Of a stretch of 64,000 bases of DNA, positions 8,512 through 18,419 are shown piece by piece. The number at the start of each line of letters is the position of its first letter. Position 1 is the first letter of the stretch. The notes below the pieces were generated by a model. That model saw nothing but the letters and a program-made list of their open reading frames with translations. It had not been told where the DNA came from and ran no database searches. The stretch spans positions 186,001 through 250,000 of the forward strand of contig JBFFMJ010000001.1 in NCBI GenBank assembly GCA_041554195.1, read 5' to 3'. The translations under genes were made by a program, and so were the position numbers. The stretch is from JAPHSX01 sp041554195. GTDB lineage: Bacteria; Pseudomonadota; Gammaproteobacteria; Thiohalomonadales; Thiohalomonadaceae.

Positions 8512-9222
8512 ATGCCGCAATCAATACTGGTTATCGAAGACAACCACGACATCGCCGATCTGGTGGCGCTGCACCTGCGTGACGAGGGCTACGAGGTCTC
8601 CATTTACAACGATGGCAGTGAGGGGCTGGCCGCGGCCCGCGCCACCAACTTCGACCTGCTGGTGCTGGACCTGATGCTCCCCGGCACCGATGGGCTGACC
8701 ATCTGCCGCGAGCTGCGCGCCGGGCCACACTATCTGCCGATCCTGATGCTCACCGCCAAAACCACCGAGCTGGACCGGGTGTTGGGGCTGGAGATGGGGG
8801 CCGACGACTACCTCACCAAACCATTCAGCATTCGCGAGCTGGTGGCGCGGGTGAAGGCACTGCTGCGCCGTGCCGAAGCGATGGGCAACCAGCCCGCCGC
8901 AGAAGAGGAGAGCGCCGAGCAGATTCAGTGCGGTGAACTGCTGATCGACACCGAGCGCCGCCAGGTCAGTGTCGCCGCTAACACGGTGGAGCTCACCGCC
9001 AAGGAGTTCGACCTGCTGCTCTATTTTGCCCGCCACCCCGGACGTGTCTACAGTCGGGTACAGCTGCTGGATCAAGTCTGGGGCTACGGCCATGAGGGCT
9101 ACGAGCACACCGTCAACTCGCACATCAACCGTCTGCGTTCGAAGATTGAAGACGACCCGGCCAAGCCCCGTTACGTGCTCACCGTGTGGGGCGTCGGCTA
9201 CAAATTTAACGAGAACCCCTGA
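8512..9222 (+). CDS. OmpR-family response regulator
   Basis: 236-residue DNA-binding regulator. The receiver domain (about 4-115) has the acidic pair in IEDNHD, the phospho-acceptor Asp53 in LLVLDLMLPG, the Thr/Lys switch residues (MLTAK, LTKPFS). The C-terminal winged helix (about 140-233) has the ELTAKEFDLLLYFA and RVYSRVQLLDQVWG blocks and the HINRLRSKIE recognition helix. The last base pair overlaps the histidine kinase start (TGATG), so the two proteins are made together. The 206-base gap to the divergent porin gene probably holds both promoters. The target genes cannot be told from sequence. Confidence 0.93.
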   Translation: MPQSILVIEDNHDIADLVALHLRDEGYEVSIYNDGSEGLAAARATNFDLLVLDLMLPGTDGLTICRELRAGPHYLPILMLTAKTTELDRVLGLEMGADDYLTKPFSIRELVARVKALLRRAEAMGNQPAAEEESAEQIQCGELLIDTERRQVSVAANTVELTAKEFDLLLYFARHPGRVYSRVQLLDQVWGYGHEGYEHTVNSHINRLRSKIEDDPAKPRYVLTVWGVGYKFNENP

Positions 9223-10685
9223 TGTTTAGAACCCTCTACGCCAAACTTGCCGCGGTACTGGCGCTGCTGCTGATCACCCTGGGGATCGGTTACGCCCTGT
9301 TCAGCCTCTACGCCGGACAACTGTTCTTGCAGGAGGTTAACCAGCGCCTAAACCGTGACCTCGCCCGCCAGCTACTGGTGCAGCAGAATATGGGGGACGG
9401 AGAGCAGCTGCATGCCGAGGAGATCCAGCAACTCTTCTCTTACTACATGCACATCAACCCGGCCATAGAGATCTACCTGCTCGACACCGAGGGGAAGATC
9501 CTCGCCTTTGAAGCGCCGCAGATGAAGATCAAACGCGAGCGTGTCTCGCTGCAACCGATAAAACAGTTTCTAAGTAACGACTTCTCCTACCCGCTACTCG
9601 GTGATGACCCGCGAAACGAGAACAGGAAAAAGACCTTCTCCGCCTCGGCCTATCCCTTAAGCGGCGAGCCACAACAGTATCTCTATGTGGTACTCGGCGG
9701 TGAGGATTACGACCACATAAAAGAGCTGCTGCACGACAGTTATTTTCTGCAAATCAGTCTCACCGCCGTCATCGCCACCGCCGTCTTCGGACTGCTTGTC
9801 GGACTCTTTCTGTTTAATCTGCTAACGCGCCGGCTCGATACCCTGTCGCGCCTGATGGCGATATTTCGCCTCAGCGGATTTAAGAAATTCCAGCGTTACA
9901 TCGGCAACACAAAACCAACTCGCCATGATGAAATCGACACCCTTGGCGAGAGCTATAACGAAATGGCCGAACGCATCATCGAACAGATGCAGACGCTCGA
10001 AGAGAAAGACAACCTGCGTCGCAATCTGGTGGCCAACGTCTCCCACGACCTGCGCACCCCGCTCGCCTCGCTCCAGGGCTACCTTGAGACACTCAAACTA
10101 AAGACCGCCGACCTGCCCGCCGATGAACGCCAGCGTTATCTGGATATCGCCTACAGTCACAGCCAACGTCTCACCCAACTGGTAAGCGAACTGTTCGAGC
10201 TCTCCAAGCTCGATGCCCGCGAATCCCTGCCGGAGATGGAGCCGGTCGCCCTCGGCGAGCTGGTGATGGATGTCGCACAAAAATTCAGACTCAAGGCCGA
10301 AGAGCGCGGCATTACCCTCAGCACCGAGATCGCCGAGGGCCTCCCCTTCGTCGCCGCCGACATCGCGATGCTGGACAGAGTACTGGAAAACCTCGTCGGC
10401 AACGCCATCACCCACAGCAACGAGGGCGGCACGATTCGCATCACCCTGCGCGGTAAGGATAGTTCCGTCAGGGTCACCGTCTGCAACAGCGGCGAGGCGC
10501 TTAACGAAGAGGAGATACCCCACCTGTTCGAGCGTTTCTACCAGTCGCCGAAGAACCGCCACGGTAAGGGTGCCGGACTGGGGCTTGCCATCGTCAAGCG
10601 CATTGTCGAACTGCATGACAGTGAGATTGGGGTGGAGCGTGTTGGTGGGGAGAACTGTTTTGGATTTAGCCTGGGGGTGCGTTAG
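9222..10685 (+). CDS. Membrane sensor histidine kinase
   Basis: 487 residues, partner of the preceding response regulator. Two transmembrane helices (about 7-28 and 177-200) flank a periplasmic sensor region of about 150 residues. A HAMP linker follows (to about 250), then the dimerisation/phospho-acceptor helix with His275 in NVSHDLRTPLASLQGY, and an ATPase domain with the N-box (LENLVGNAITHS), G1/F boxes (LFERFYQSPKNRHGKGAGLGLAIV) and final strands. All catalytic motifs look intact. The kinase is similar to BaeS/RstB-type envelope sensors; the signal is unknown. It converges on the GGDEF-EAL gene with 32 bases between and no clear terminator. Confidence 0.92.
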   Translation: MFRTLYAKLAAVLALLLITLGIGYALFSLYAGQLFLQEVNQRLNRDLARQLLVQQNMGDGEQLHAEEIQQLFSYYMHINPAIEIYLLDTEGKILAFEAPQMKIKRERVSLQPIKQFLSNDFSYPLLGDDPRNENRKKTFSASAYPLSGEPQQYLYVVLGGEDYDHIKELLHDSYFLQISLTAVIATAVFGLLVGLFLFNLLTRRLDTLSRLMAIFRLSGFKKFQRYIGNTKPTRHDEIDTLGESYNEMAERIIEQMQTLEEKDNLRRNLVANVSHDLRTPLASLQGYLETLKLKTADLPADERQRYLDIAYSHSQRLTQLVSELFELSKLDARESLPEMEPVALGELVMDVAQKFRLKAEERGITLSTEIAEGLPFVAADIAMLDRVLENLVGNAITHSNEGGTIRITLRGKDSSVRVTVCNSGEALNEEEIPHLFERFYQSPKNRHGKGAGLGLAIVKRIVELHDSEIGVERVGGENCFGFSLGVR

Positions 10686-10717
10686 AGACGGTGCCGGATT
10701 AATCTGCGGCGCTAATC

Positions 10718-13621
10718 CTAGCGTCGCGGAAACTGTACCACGCTACTCTCATTACGACGCTTGAGAAATTCAATAAAGTCATCATTGCCCAACGGCCGGC
10801 TGAAGTAATAACCCTGAATCAGATAGCAGTGATGCTGTTTTAATAAATGCAGCTGTTCTTCCTGCTCCACTCCTTCGGCGATCACATCCAGGGCAAATGT
10901 CTCGGCCAGTTTTATGATGGCCAGCACCAAAGCTGCATCCTCGGTGTTGGTTATGACATCACGCACGAAGGACTGGTCAATTTTCAGACTATTAACCGGA
11001 AAACGTTTGAGATAACTGAGCGAGGAGAAACCGGTGCCAAAGTCATCGACCGAGAGTTTAATCCCGGCAGACCGAACCTGATTCAACCACTTCAGGGTGC
11101 GCTCCGTATCCTCCAGCAGCAGCGACTCGGTTATCTCCAGCGTCAGCCGCTCTGGCGGTAACGCTAGTTCCTGCAACAGATCAATGATGTCATCGACATT
11201 AAGCCCCAACTTAATCTGCCTGGCGGAGACATTGACCGAGACCCCTGTACTGAAGCCCCGCGCCATCCATTCAGCGGCGGCGTGGCATGACTGCTCCAGT
11301 ATCCACCAGCCCAGCTGTGCAACCAGTCCGGACTCCTCGGCTACCGGAATAAATTCCACAGGAGAGACATTACCCCGCTGCGGATGCTGCCAGCGAATCA
11401 GCGCTTCGGCACGCACCGTCTCACCGCTGCGGCTATCCACAATGGGCTGAAATTGCAGATAAAACTCATCACGTTGCAGGGCATAACGCATCGCATCTTC
11501 CAGGCGGGTGCGCTCCTGCATCTGCTCGTTCATGCTATGGGTAAAGAAGCGGTAGCCGTTACGCCCCGCATCCTTGGCACGATACATCGCCAGGTCGGCA
11601 TGACGGATCAGGGTATCCGCATCCTCGGCATCGTTGGGATAGAGGGTGATACCGACACTACCACCGATGAAAATATCGCCCCCCTCGGCATAAAATGGCT
11701 CCGCCAGTGTTGTCACGATCTTCTGCGCCACCATGGCGGCATCGTCAGCGCCCGTCACATCCTGCAGGATCACGGTAAATTCATCACCACCGAGACGCGC
11801 CACGGTGTCCGCCTCGCGAATACATGAGGCCAGCCTGCCCGCCACCTCCTGTAGCAACCAATCACCTACCGCGTGACCGCGCGTATCATTTACTGTCTTA
11901 AAATTATCCAGATCGATAAACAGCAAGGCTGTAACCCACTTCTCACGATGTGAGCTGCTGATACTGGCAGCCAGCCTCTCCTGGAACAGGGTACGATTAG
12001 GCAGGCCGGTCACCGGATCATAATTGGCCTGCCAGCGAATTTTCTCTTCATCGCTCTTGCGTCGCGTAATATCGCTAAACACCGCGATATGTTCAATGAT
12101 ATCGCCTTGAGCGTCACGAACCACGGTGAGCGAGAGCCACTCAGGATAGATCGCACCGTGTTTATTACGGTTCCATATCTCCCCTTCCCAATGGTCATTA
12201 TCCTGCAAGGCCTGCCACATCTGCCGATAGTATTCACCGTCGTGTCGGCCCGAGGAGAGAATGTTGGGTGTCTGTCCCACTACCTCGTCAAGATGATAGC
12301 CGGTGATCTCGGTAAAGCCGGGATTGACCGCAATGATACGATTTTTGTGATCCGTAACCACAATACCTTCGCTACTGGTTTCAAACACCGCGGCGGCAAT
12401 GCGCAGCTGCTCCTCAGTCTCGCGGCGTTCAGTGATATCGATGTAGACACTGGCGATGCCACCCACTGAGGTACGGCTATTACTCACCAAATAGTGTCGG
12501 CCGTTAGCCAGGCTCTCTACCTCCGAGTGTTCGACATTACGATGGTGTGTCAGCAGTTGCGTCAGCTGTAGCTGTTCCAGCTCATTTTCTGGATACTCGC
12601 CACTGTTAATACGCAACTGTGCCAACTCAGAAAAAACGGTGCCGGGGGTCAGCGAGGTCGTTGAGGCCGGATAGAGCTCGGCGTATTTACGATTCCACAA
12701 TACCAGTCGGTCGAAGGGGTCAAACAGCACAAAGGCCTCGGAGATACTCTCCAGGGCATCGTGCATCTGCTGCCACGCCTGTTCCGCCGAACGGCGCGCA
12801 CGTTGTAGTGTTCGCATGACAAGGCCGAGGCCGATAAACAGTGAAGTCACCAAGATAAAGAGGAACAGGCTGGTGTTGTAGAAGCGTGCAGACTGGCGCT
12901 GATTGTTAGCCGTAAAATCATCATGCAGGCGTGCCAGCCACTGCGCACTGGGCTGCGCCTGGTAATCCTCTACCAACAAGCCAATGGTCTCGCGCAGATT
13001 GACACTGGTATTCAGGTGTAGCAGCAGGTAGTTGAGTAACTCCTGCTTTTCATCCTCCCACAAAACCAGCTTAAGCCCTTCGATTCTCTTCAACAGGTTG
13101 TGGTAGTTATCGTCACCGGGAAAAAGGTTGTACTCCATCAAGGCACTAAGCAGACCCGCCGCAACATCGACCTGTTCCTGATTACTGGTCACCGCGAACT
13201 CATCAAGCAGTTCCGGCAGGTATTGCAGTGAGTTACGTAACAGGGCAACTTCAGATTTAATCCTCTCCAGCAGCCGTACCTTTTCAGCTATCGCCCCCTG
13301 ATAGGCATTGATGCTGGCATCGAACTCATCGCCTTCAACAACGCCACGTAAACCTGTTTCACGACTCGACAGCTCTGTACTTTTATCCTTCAAAGCAGTC
13401 ATGGTTTCAACCAAGGTGTCATAGTGCAACAACTGCAGCGAGAGGATGCGTTGCAAATCCTCATCCATCCTCGCCTCCAGCTGTCCGGCCTGCTGTATTA
13501 GTTGTATACGGCTGCTGTACTCCTCAACCGCCATATTGCGTTGCAGCAGCAACACCGCTACGACCACCGTAGACAACAGCAGCAACACAAAGAAGAGGAT
13601 CAAATTACGTTCTGACTTCAT
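10718..13621 (-). CDS. Membrane PAS-PAS-GGDEF-EAL c-di-GMP signalling protein
   Basis: 967 residues. Transmembrane helices at about 7-26 and 248-270 enclose an all-helical periplasmic domain of about 220 residues resembling the DAHL sensor fold (MDEDLQRILSLQLLHYDTLV). Two PAS domains follow (about 285-400, and 408-525 with FETSSEGIVVTDHKNRIIAVNPGF). The GGDEF domain (about 540-700) has an intact RLGGDEF signature, and the EAL domain (about 705-955) has EALIRW, EITESLLLED and DDFGTGFSSLSYL, so both cyclase and phosphodiesterase activity are possible. Its ATG overlaps the stop of the upstream di-haem peroxidase gene by four bases (ATGA), so a functional link between peroxide or redox state and c-di-GMP is an attractive inference. 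Confidence 0.93.
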   Translation of the reverse strand: MKSERNLILFFVLLLLSTVVVAVLLLQRNMAVEEYSSRIQLIQQAGQLEARMDEDLQRILSLQLLHYDTLVETMTALKDKSTELSSRETGLRGVVEGDEFDASINAYQGAIAEKVRLLERIKSEVALLRNSLQYLPELLDEFAVTSNQEQVDVAAGLLSALMEYNLFPGDDNYHNLLKRIEGLKLVLWEDEKQELLNYLLLHLNTSVNLRETIGLLVEDYQAQPSAQWLARLHDDFTANNQRQSARFYNTSLFLFILVTSLFIGLGLVMRTLQRARRSAEQAWQQMHDALESISEAFVLFDPFDRLVLWNRKYAELYPASTTSLTPGTVFSELAQLRINSGEYPENELEQLQLTQLLTHHRNVEHSEVESLANGRHYLVSNSRTSVGGIASVYIDITERRETEEQLRIAAAVFETSSEGIVVTDHKNRIIAVNPGFTEITGYHLDEVVGQTPNILSSGRHDGEYYRQMWQALQDNDHWEGEIWNRNKHGAIYPEWLSLTVVRDAQGDIIEHIAVFSDITRRKSDEEKIRWQANYDPVTGLPNRTLFQERLAASISSSHREKWVTALLFIDLDNFKTVNDTRGHAVGDWLLQEVAGRLASCIREADTVARLGGDEFTVILQDVTGADDAAMVAQKIVTTLAEPFYAEGGDIFIGGSVGITLYPNDAEDADTLIRHADLAMYRAKDAGRNGYRFFTHSMNEQMQERTRLEDAMRYALQRDEFYLQFQPIVDSRSGETVRAEALIRWQHPQRGNVSPVEFIPVAEESGLVAQLGWWILEQSCHAAAEWMARGFSTGVSVNVSARQIKLGLNVDDIIDLLQELALPPERLTLEITESLLLEDTERTLKWLNQVRSAGIKLSVDDFGTGFSSLSYLKRFPVNSLKIDQSFVRDVITNTEDAALVLAIIKLAETFALDVIAEGVEQEEQLHLLKQHHCYLIQGYYFSRPLGNDDFIEFLKRRNESSVVQFPRR

Positions 13622-14583
13622 GGTTTATCCTGGTACAGGGTGCCGACCAATGTTTCGAGGAATTTAATAACTAACGCCGTATCATCCTTACTGATACGGC
13701 GGCCCAACTGATAGCGGGCCATGGTACTGATCGCCTCCTCCAGCGTCGCCGTACTGCCATCGTGAAAATAGGGGGCGGTGCGCGTTACCAGACGCAGGCT
13801 GGGAACCTTGAACACATGTCTGTCAACATCCATACCGGTGACGTTGTAGCGTCCCGCATCAGCCGAACTCAGCTTCTGCTTATTGATAAAGTAATCCCCT
13901 ATGGCCCCCATGCGCGCATACATATTACCGCCCACATTTTGCCCCTGATGGCAGGCGATGCAACCGTAGGATTTAAACAGACGGTAGCCACGTTTTGCCT
14001 CATCGGAGATCGCTTTTTCATCACCACGCAGGAATCGATCGAAGGGGGCATCCAGCGTCACCAGTGACTTCTCAAACAGGGCAATAGCATGCTGAATATT
14101 CTCAGCCGTCATACCTTGTTCATAGAGAGAGTCAAAACGGCTGGGATAGGTCTCATCGTGCCGCAACTTTTCCAGCACTTCGCCCCAGTTGGAGCCCATC
14201 TCAAGCGGATTATGCACCGGCCCTGCCGCCTGCTCCTCCAGTGTCGCGGCACGACCATCCCAGAACTGGGCGAGATTCAACCCGCTGTTGATCACCGTTG
14301 GTGCGTTAACCGTCCCCATCGCCCCCTTGATGCCAATGGAAACACGTCGTCCATCCGCACCGCCCATATCGAGACTGTGACAGCTGGCGCAACTGGTGCT
14401 GTTATCGTGAGAGAGACGAGGATCACTGAACAGCGACCTTCCCAAGGCGATCTGCGCCCTTTGAACTGCAGTGAAGTCAGGGGGGGAGATCGGCAGGATC
14501 GGCTCCCCCTTACTCTGTGCCTGTGCCGTTCCCTGCAACATCAACAGAGAAAAGCCGACGAAAAGAAGCCTCAAATGGCGCAT
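13618..14583 (-). CDS. Di-haem cytochrome c peroxidase family protein (CcpA/MauG type)
   Basis: 321 residues, periplasmic. A signal peptide (about 1-22, ending GTAQA) precedes two c-type haem sites, CASCH (65-69) and CIACH (208-212), in the order and spacing of bacterial di-haem peroxidases. Other family blocks: the ALGRSLFSDPRLS opening, FWDGRAATLEEQA, GPVHNPLEMG, and the PSLRLVTRTAPYFHDGS C-terminal motif. It probably reduces hydrogen peroxide with electrons from a small cytochrome or cupredoxin; MauG-like oxidation of a protein is the alternative. The ATG chosen has AAAGGA at the right distance and starts the signal peptide; upstream in-frame Met codons would add an unlikely leader. It is translationally coupled to the downstream GGDEF-EAL gene. 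Confidence 0.92.
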   Translation of the reverse strand: MRHLRLLFVGFSLLMLQGTAQAQSKGEPILPISPPDFTAVQRAQIALGRSLFSDPRLSHDNSTSCASCHSLDMGGADGRRVSIGIKGAMGTVNAPTVINSGLNLAQFWDGRAATLEEQAAGPVHNPLEMGSNWGEVLEKLRHDETYPSRFDSLYEQGMTAENIQHAIALFEKSLVTLDAPFDRFLRGDEKAISDEAKRGYRLFKSYGCIACHQGQNVGGNMYARMGAIGDYFINKQKLSSADAGRYNVTGMDVDRHVFKVPSLRLVTRTAPYFHDGSTATLEEAISTMARYQLGRRISKDDTALVIKFLETLVGTLYQDKP

Positions 14584-14759
14584 AAAGTCCTTTATTATCA
14601 ACGAATTACCAATTTCCACTTTCGCCATTCCACAGCACGATGAAGTAAACGGAATGGCCACATCCATGTTTATAAGAAACACATAATACACCAAATAAAA
14701 CAACAGGTTATACCGTCAAAATATGACATTTACGAACCCGGTGCCTCTCTGCGTTATAT

Positions 14760-14806
14760 CGCGTGATAGAAAAGTGAAGATTACGTGAAACCCGCGTGAT
14801 CACGCG
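14760..14806 (+). promoter_or_regulatory. Repeated CGCGTGAT motif with a 14-bp perfect palindrome upstream of the RiPP operon
   Basis: CGCGTGAT occurs at 14760-14767 and again at 14793-14800, exactly 33 bases apart (about three helical turns). The second copy is half of a perfect palindrome CGCGTGATCACGCG (14793-14806), with a Dam site (GATC) at its centre. It lies 70 bases before the hvfA-like start, a plausible operator position. The binding protein is unknown. Confidence 0.5.
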
Positions 14807-14876
14807 CTGCCATTATTACCCTCAAGCGGAAGGGATGACCCACCGCCGACAACTTTAAACCTAAGAGGATAAGACC

Positions 14877-15197
14877 ATGAGCAAGCAAACCATTAAACCT
14901 GTCGCGCTAGTAGCCAATGTCGCCGGTATCGCCCTGGCCGCCACCCTGATCGCCACCCCGGCTCAGGCCGATGTAAACCCCTTCGCCATGAGTGCGCTGG
15001 CCAGCGGCTACATGGTGGCCGATGCCAAGGGAGCTGAAGGCCAGTGCGGTGCCAACAAGGGCGTGAACGAGGCCGAGTGCGGTGCCAACAAGGCCGCCAA
15101 GAAGACTGCTGAAGGCGAGTGCGGTGCAAATAAAGCTGTGGCCAAGCCAATTCAGGAGGCCAAGTGCGGCGAAGCCAAATGCGGCGCCAACAAGTAA
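14877..15197 (+). CDS. hvfA: HvfA-like RiPP precursor with five E-[GA]-x-C-G motifs
   Basis: 106-residue precursor of a ribosomally made, modified peptide of the HvfA/bufferin class. A Sec signal peptide (about 1-31, ending ATPAQA) is followed by NPFAMSALASGYMVADAKG, the conserved stretch of HvfA-type precursors, and a Lys/Ala-rich core with five Cys, each in E-[GA]-[QEK]-C-G: Cys57, 68, 82, 97 and 102. Four are followed by ANK. In characterised relatives the DUF692 enzyme converts Cys in EGKCG motifs to copper-binding oxazolone/thioamide groups; that this one is modified likewise is inference. AAGAGGAT precedes the ATG. It heads an operon with its likely modifying enzymes. The motifs are degenerate at position 3 compared with EGKCG. 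Confidence 0.9.
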   Translation: MSKQTIKPVALVANVAGIALAATLIATPAQADVNPFAMSALASGYMVADAKGAEGQCGANKGVNEAECGANKAAKKTAEGECGANKAVAKPIQEAKCGEAKCGANK

Positions 15198-15212
15198 GCG
15201 GGAGCCGGAGAG

Positions 15213-16061
15213 ATGGGACAACATAACACCCCAATCACCGGCGCCGGCCTTGGCCTGCGACGGCCCCTGATGGGGTCGCTGGCGGCACTGCCAACAGCGC
15301 CTGTCGATTTCATGGAAGTCGCTCCCGAAAACTGGATGGGGATCGGCGGTGCGCTAGGCAGACAATTTCGAGCCTTCACCGAGCGCACCCCGATGGTGCT
15401 GCACGGGCTCTCCCTCTCGGTCGGCGGCCCTGCGCCGCTGGACGAGACCTTTATCCATCGCCTCAAGGCCTTTATGACCGAGCATCAGGCCCCGCTCTAT
15501 AGCGAGCACCTGAGCTACTGCAGTGACGATGGCCAGCTTTACGATCTGATGCCTATCCCCTTTACCGAGGAGGCGGTACACCATGTGGCCGCACGCATTC
15601 GCCGGGTACAGGATATTCTTGAGCAGCGCATCGCCATCGAGAACGTCTCCTACTACGCTGCCCCCGGTCAGGAGATGGCGGAGATCGACTTTGTAAACGC
15701 GGTGCTGGCCGAGGCCGACTGCGACCTGCTGCTGGATGTCAACAACATCTACGTGAACAGCATTAACCATGGCTACGATGCCGACGAATTTCTCCAGGCG
15801 CTGCCCGGCGAGCGCATCGCCTATATCCATGTGGCGGGACATTATGTTGAAGAAGAAGACCTCCTCATCGACACCCACGGCGCGCCGATCAACGACCCGG
15901 TATGGCAGCTGCTGGAGCACACCTATCAACAGTACGGTGTGCGCCCCACCCTGCTGGAGCGCGACTTCAACCTGCCGCCGCTGGAAGAGCTGCTTACCGA
16001 GGTCGGGCAGATCAGCGGTTATCAGAAAAAATGGAGTGAGCATCATGCAAAGCGCGCCTAA
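15213..16061 (+). CDS. hvfB: DUF692 / multinuclear non-haem iron oxidase (MNIO), HvfB/BufB-like
   Basis: 282-residue TIM-barrel enzyme of the DUF692 (MNIO) family, related to MbnB of methanobactin synthesis. It should oxidise Cys residues of the upstream precursor using O2 and a mixed-valent di- or tri-iron centre. Candidate metal and catalytic positions can be seen: MEVAPEN (33-40), HGLSLS (64-69), SEHL (97-100), ENVSYY (143-148), DVNNIYVN (175-182), HVAGH (206-210), DTHG (220-223) and ERDFN (249-253). The gene starts 15 bases after the precursor stop and overlaps the DUF2063 partner by 17 bases, so the three are made together in the cytoplasm before export of the peptide. Confidence 0.95.
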   Translation: MGQHNTPITGAGLGLRRPLMGSLAALPTAPVDFMEVAPENWMGIGGALGRQFRAFTERTPMVLHGLSLSVGGPAPLDETFIHRLKAFMTEHQAPLYSEHLSYCSDDGQLYDLMPIPFTEEAVHHVAARIRRVQDILEQRIAIENVSYYAAPGQEMAEIDFVNAVLAEADCDLLLDVNNIYVNSINHGYDADEFLQALPGERIAYIHVAGHYVEEEDLLIDTHGAPINDPVWQLLEHTYQQYGVRPTLLERDFNLPPLEELLTEVGQISGYQKKWSEHHAKRA

Positions 16062-16821
16062 TCGAGCAGAACAGCCCGGCTTCATACAGCAGCAGTACGC
16101 CTTCGCCGCGCGCATTCGCGACCCGCAAAACGCACCTGCCCCTGCCGATGTCGAGCCGCGCCGCATGGATGTTTATGAGGAGCTGTTCTACAACAATATT
16201 CACGACTTTCTCAGTAACGCCTTTCCGGTACTGCGCCAGCTGCACGACGATGAGAAGTGGCACGCCCTGGTGCGCGACTACTTCGCCACCCACCGTGCCC
16301 GCACCCCGCTATTTCACGAGATGCCACGGGAGTTTCTGCACTACCTGCAGGATGAACGTGGTGAGCGCGAGGCCGACTACCCCTTTATGTTGCAGCTGGC
16401 CCATTACGAGTGGATCGAACTGGAGCTGCTGACCGCCGAGGATAATCTTCCAGACTGCAACATCCACGGTGACCTGCTGAGCGGCATGCCGTTGTTGTCA
16501 CCGCTCACCCACATCCTCAGCTACCAGTATGCGGTACATCAAATCGGCCCAGACCATATTCCGCAGCAGACCGATGAAACGCCAACCCACCTGCTGGTCT
16601 ATCGCGACTCGCAGGACCGGGTCGGTTTTATCGAGCTCAACCCGGTCACTGCACGACTGCTGCAACTGCTCACCGAGCAACCGAAAAAGAGTGGCGAACA
16701 GCTACTGCATCAGATCGCCACCGAGCTGCAACACCCCAATCCGCAAACCGTGGTCGACGGTGGCAGCGAGATCCTGCGCGACCTGAAACGGCGCGACATC
16801 ATTCTTGGCACCAGGATCTAA
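16045..16821 (+). CDS. hvfC: DUF2063 RiPP partner protein, HvfC/BufC-like
   Basis: 258 residues. The N-terminal DUF2063 domain (about 5-105, with FAARIRDPQN, RRMDVYEELFYNNIHDFLSNAFPVLRQL in two parts) is the usual partner of DUF692 enzymes; it is thought to bind the precursor leader and hand it to the oxidase. The C-terminal half (about 110-255) has a winged-helix-like region (LLTEQPKKSGEQLLHQIATEL). The ATG lies inside the end of the DUF692 gene, preceded by GGAGTGAG; the frame is open further upstream but those residues do not resemble the family. The overlap indicates translational coupling and a fixed ratio of enzyme to partner. Confidence 0.92.
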   Translation: MQSAPNRAEQPGFIQQQYAFAARIRDPQNAPAPADVEPRRMDVYEELFYNNIHDFLSNAFPVLRQLHDDEKWHALVRDYFATHRARTPLFHEMPREFLHYLQDERGEREADYPFMLQLAHYEWIELELLTAEDNLPDCNIHGDLLSGMPLLSPLTHILSYQYAVHQIGPDHIPQQTDETPTHLLVYRDSQDRVGFIELNPVTARLLQLLTEQPKKSGEQLLHQIATELQHPNPQTVVDGGSEILRDLKRRDIILGTRI

Positions 16822-16836
16822 ACAGGGAGAAGAGAG

Positions 16837-17439
16837 ATGATCATTAGCACCGCACAGAAGGCCCACACCCTGCTAGATAAAACCCGCTTCGCTGATTTTC
16901 TCGGCCCGCTGCTGTTGCGTCTCTATCTCGCCCCCATCTTCTGGATGGCTGGCACCAATAAGCTCTCCAATATGGAAGGCACCATCGCTTGGTTCGGCAA
17001 TGCCGAGTGGGGGCTGGGGCTTCCCTTCCCCACCCTGCTGGCCTACCTGGCGACCTATACCGAGATCTTCGGCGCAATCTTTCTACTCTTCGGTTTTGCC
17101 CTGCGCACTATCGCCATCCCGCTGATGATTACCATGATCGTCGCCGCCGTCACGGTACACATGAAAAACGGCTGGCTCGCCATCGCCGAGGGAACCGGCA
17201 GCCTGTTCGCCAATGAGCGCACCATCGGTGCCATCGAGCGGCTGGACAAGGCGAAGGAGATCCTGCGTGAATACGGCAACTACGACTGGCTCACCGACAA
17301 CGGCAGTTTTGTCGTGCTGAACAACGGCATCGAATTTGCCGCCACCTACTTTGTAATGCTGCTGGTGCTGTTCTTCATCGGGGCCGGTAACTATGTCAGT
17401 ATCGACTACTGGCTGCGCAAGCGTTTCATGCCTAACTAA
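16837..17439 (+). CDS. DoxX-family membrane protein of the RiPP operon
   Basis: 200-residue inner-membrane protein with four predicted helices (about 22-44, 68-88, 90-112 and 165-190) and the DoxX-type opening LLLRLYLAPIFWMAGTNKL. DoxX proteins are regular members of HvfABC/bufferin operons and are suspected of moving electrons or of supporting thiol redox, but no defined reaction is established. A 50-residue loop between helices 3 and 4 (SLFANERTIGAIERLDKAKEI onward) is longer than in minimal DoxX proteins and probably lies outside the membrane. The start follows GGGAGAAGAGAG and is 15 bases after hvfC, so it belongs to the operon. Confidence 0.88.
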   Translation: MIISTAQKAHTLLDKTRFADFLGPLLLRLYLAPIFWMAGTNKLSNMEGTIAWFGNAEWGLGLPFPTLLAYLATYTEIFGAIFLLFGFALRTIAIPLMITMIVAAVTVHMKNGWLAIAEGTGSLFANERTIGAIERLDKAKEILREYGNYDWLTDNGSFVVLNNGIEFAATYFVMLLVLFFIGAGNYVSIDYWLRKRFMPN

Positions 17440-17453
17440 ACGAGGTAACGGCC

Positions 17454-18413
<960 letters not shown>

Positions 18414-18419
18414 GTTTTC

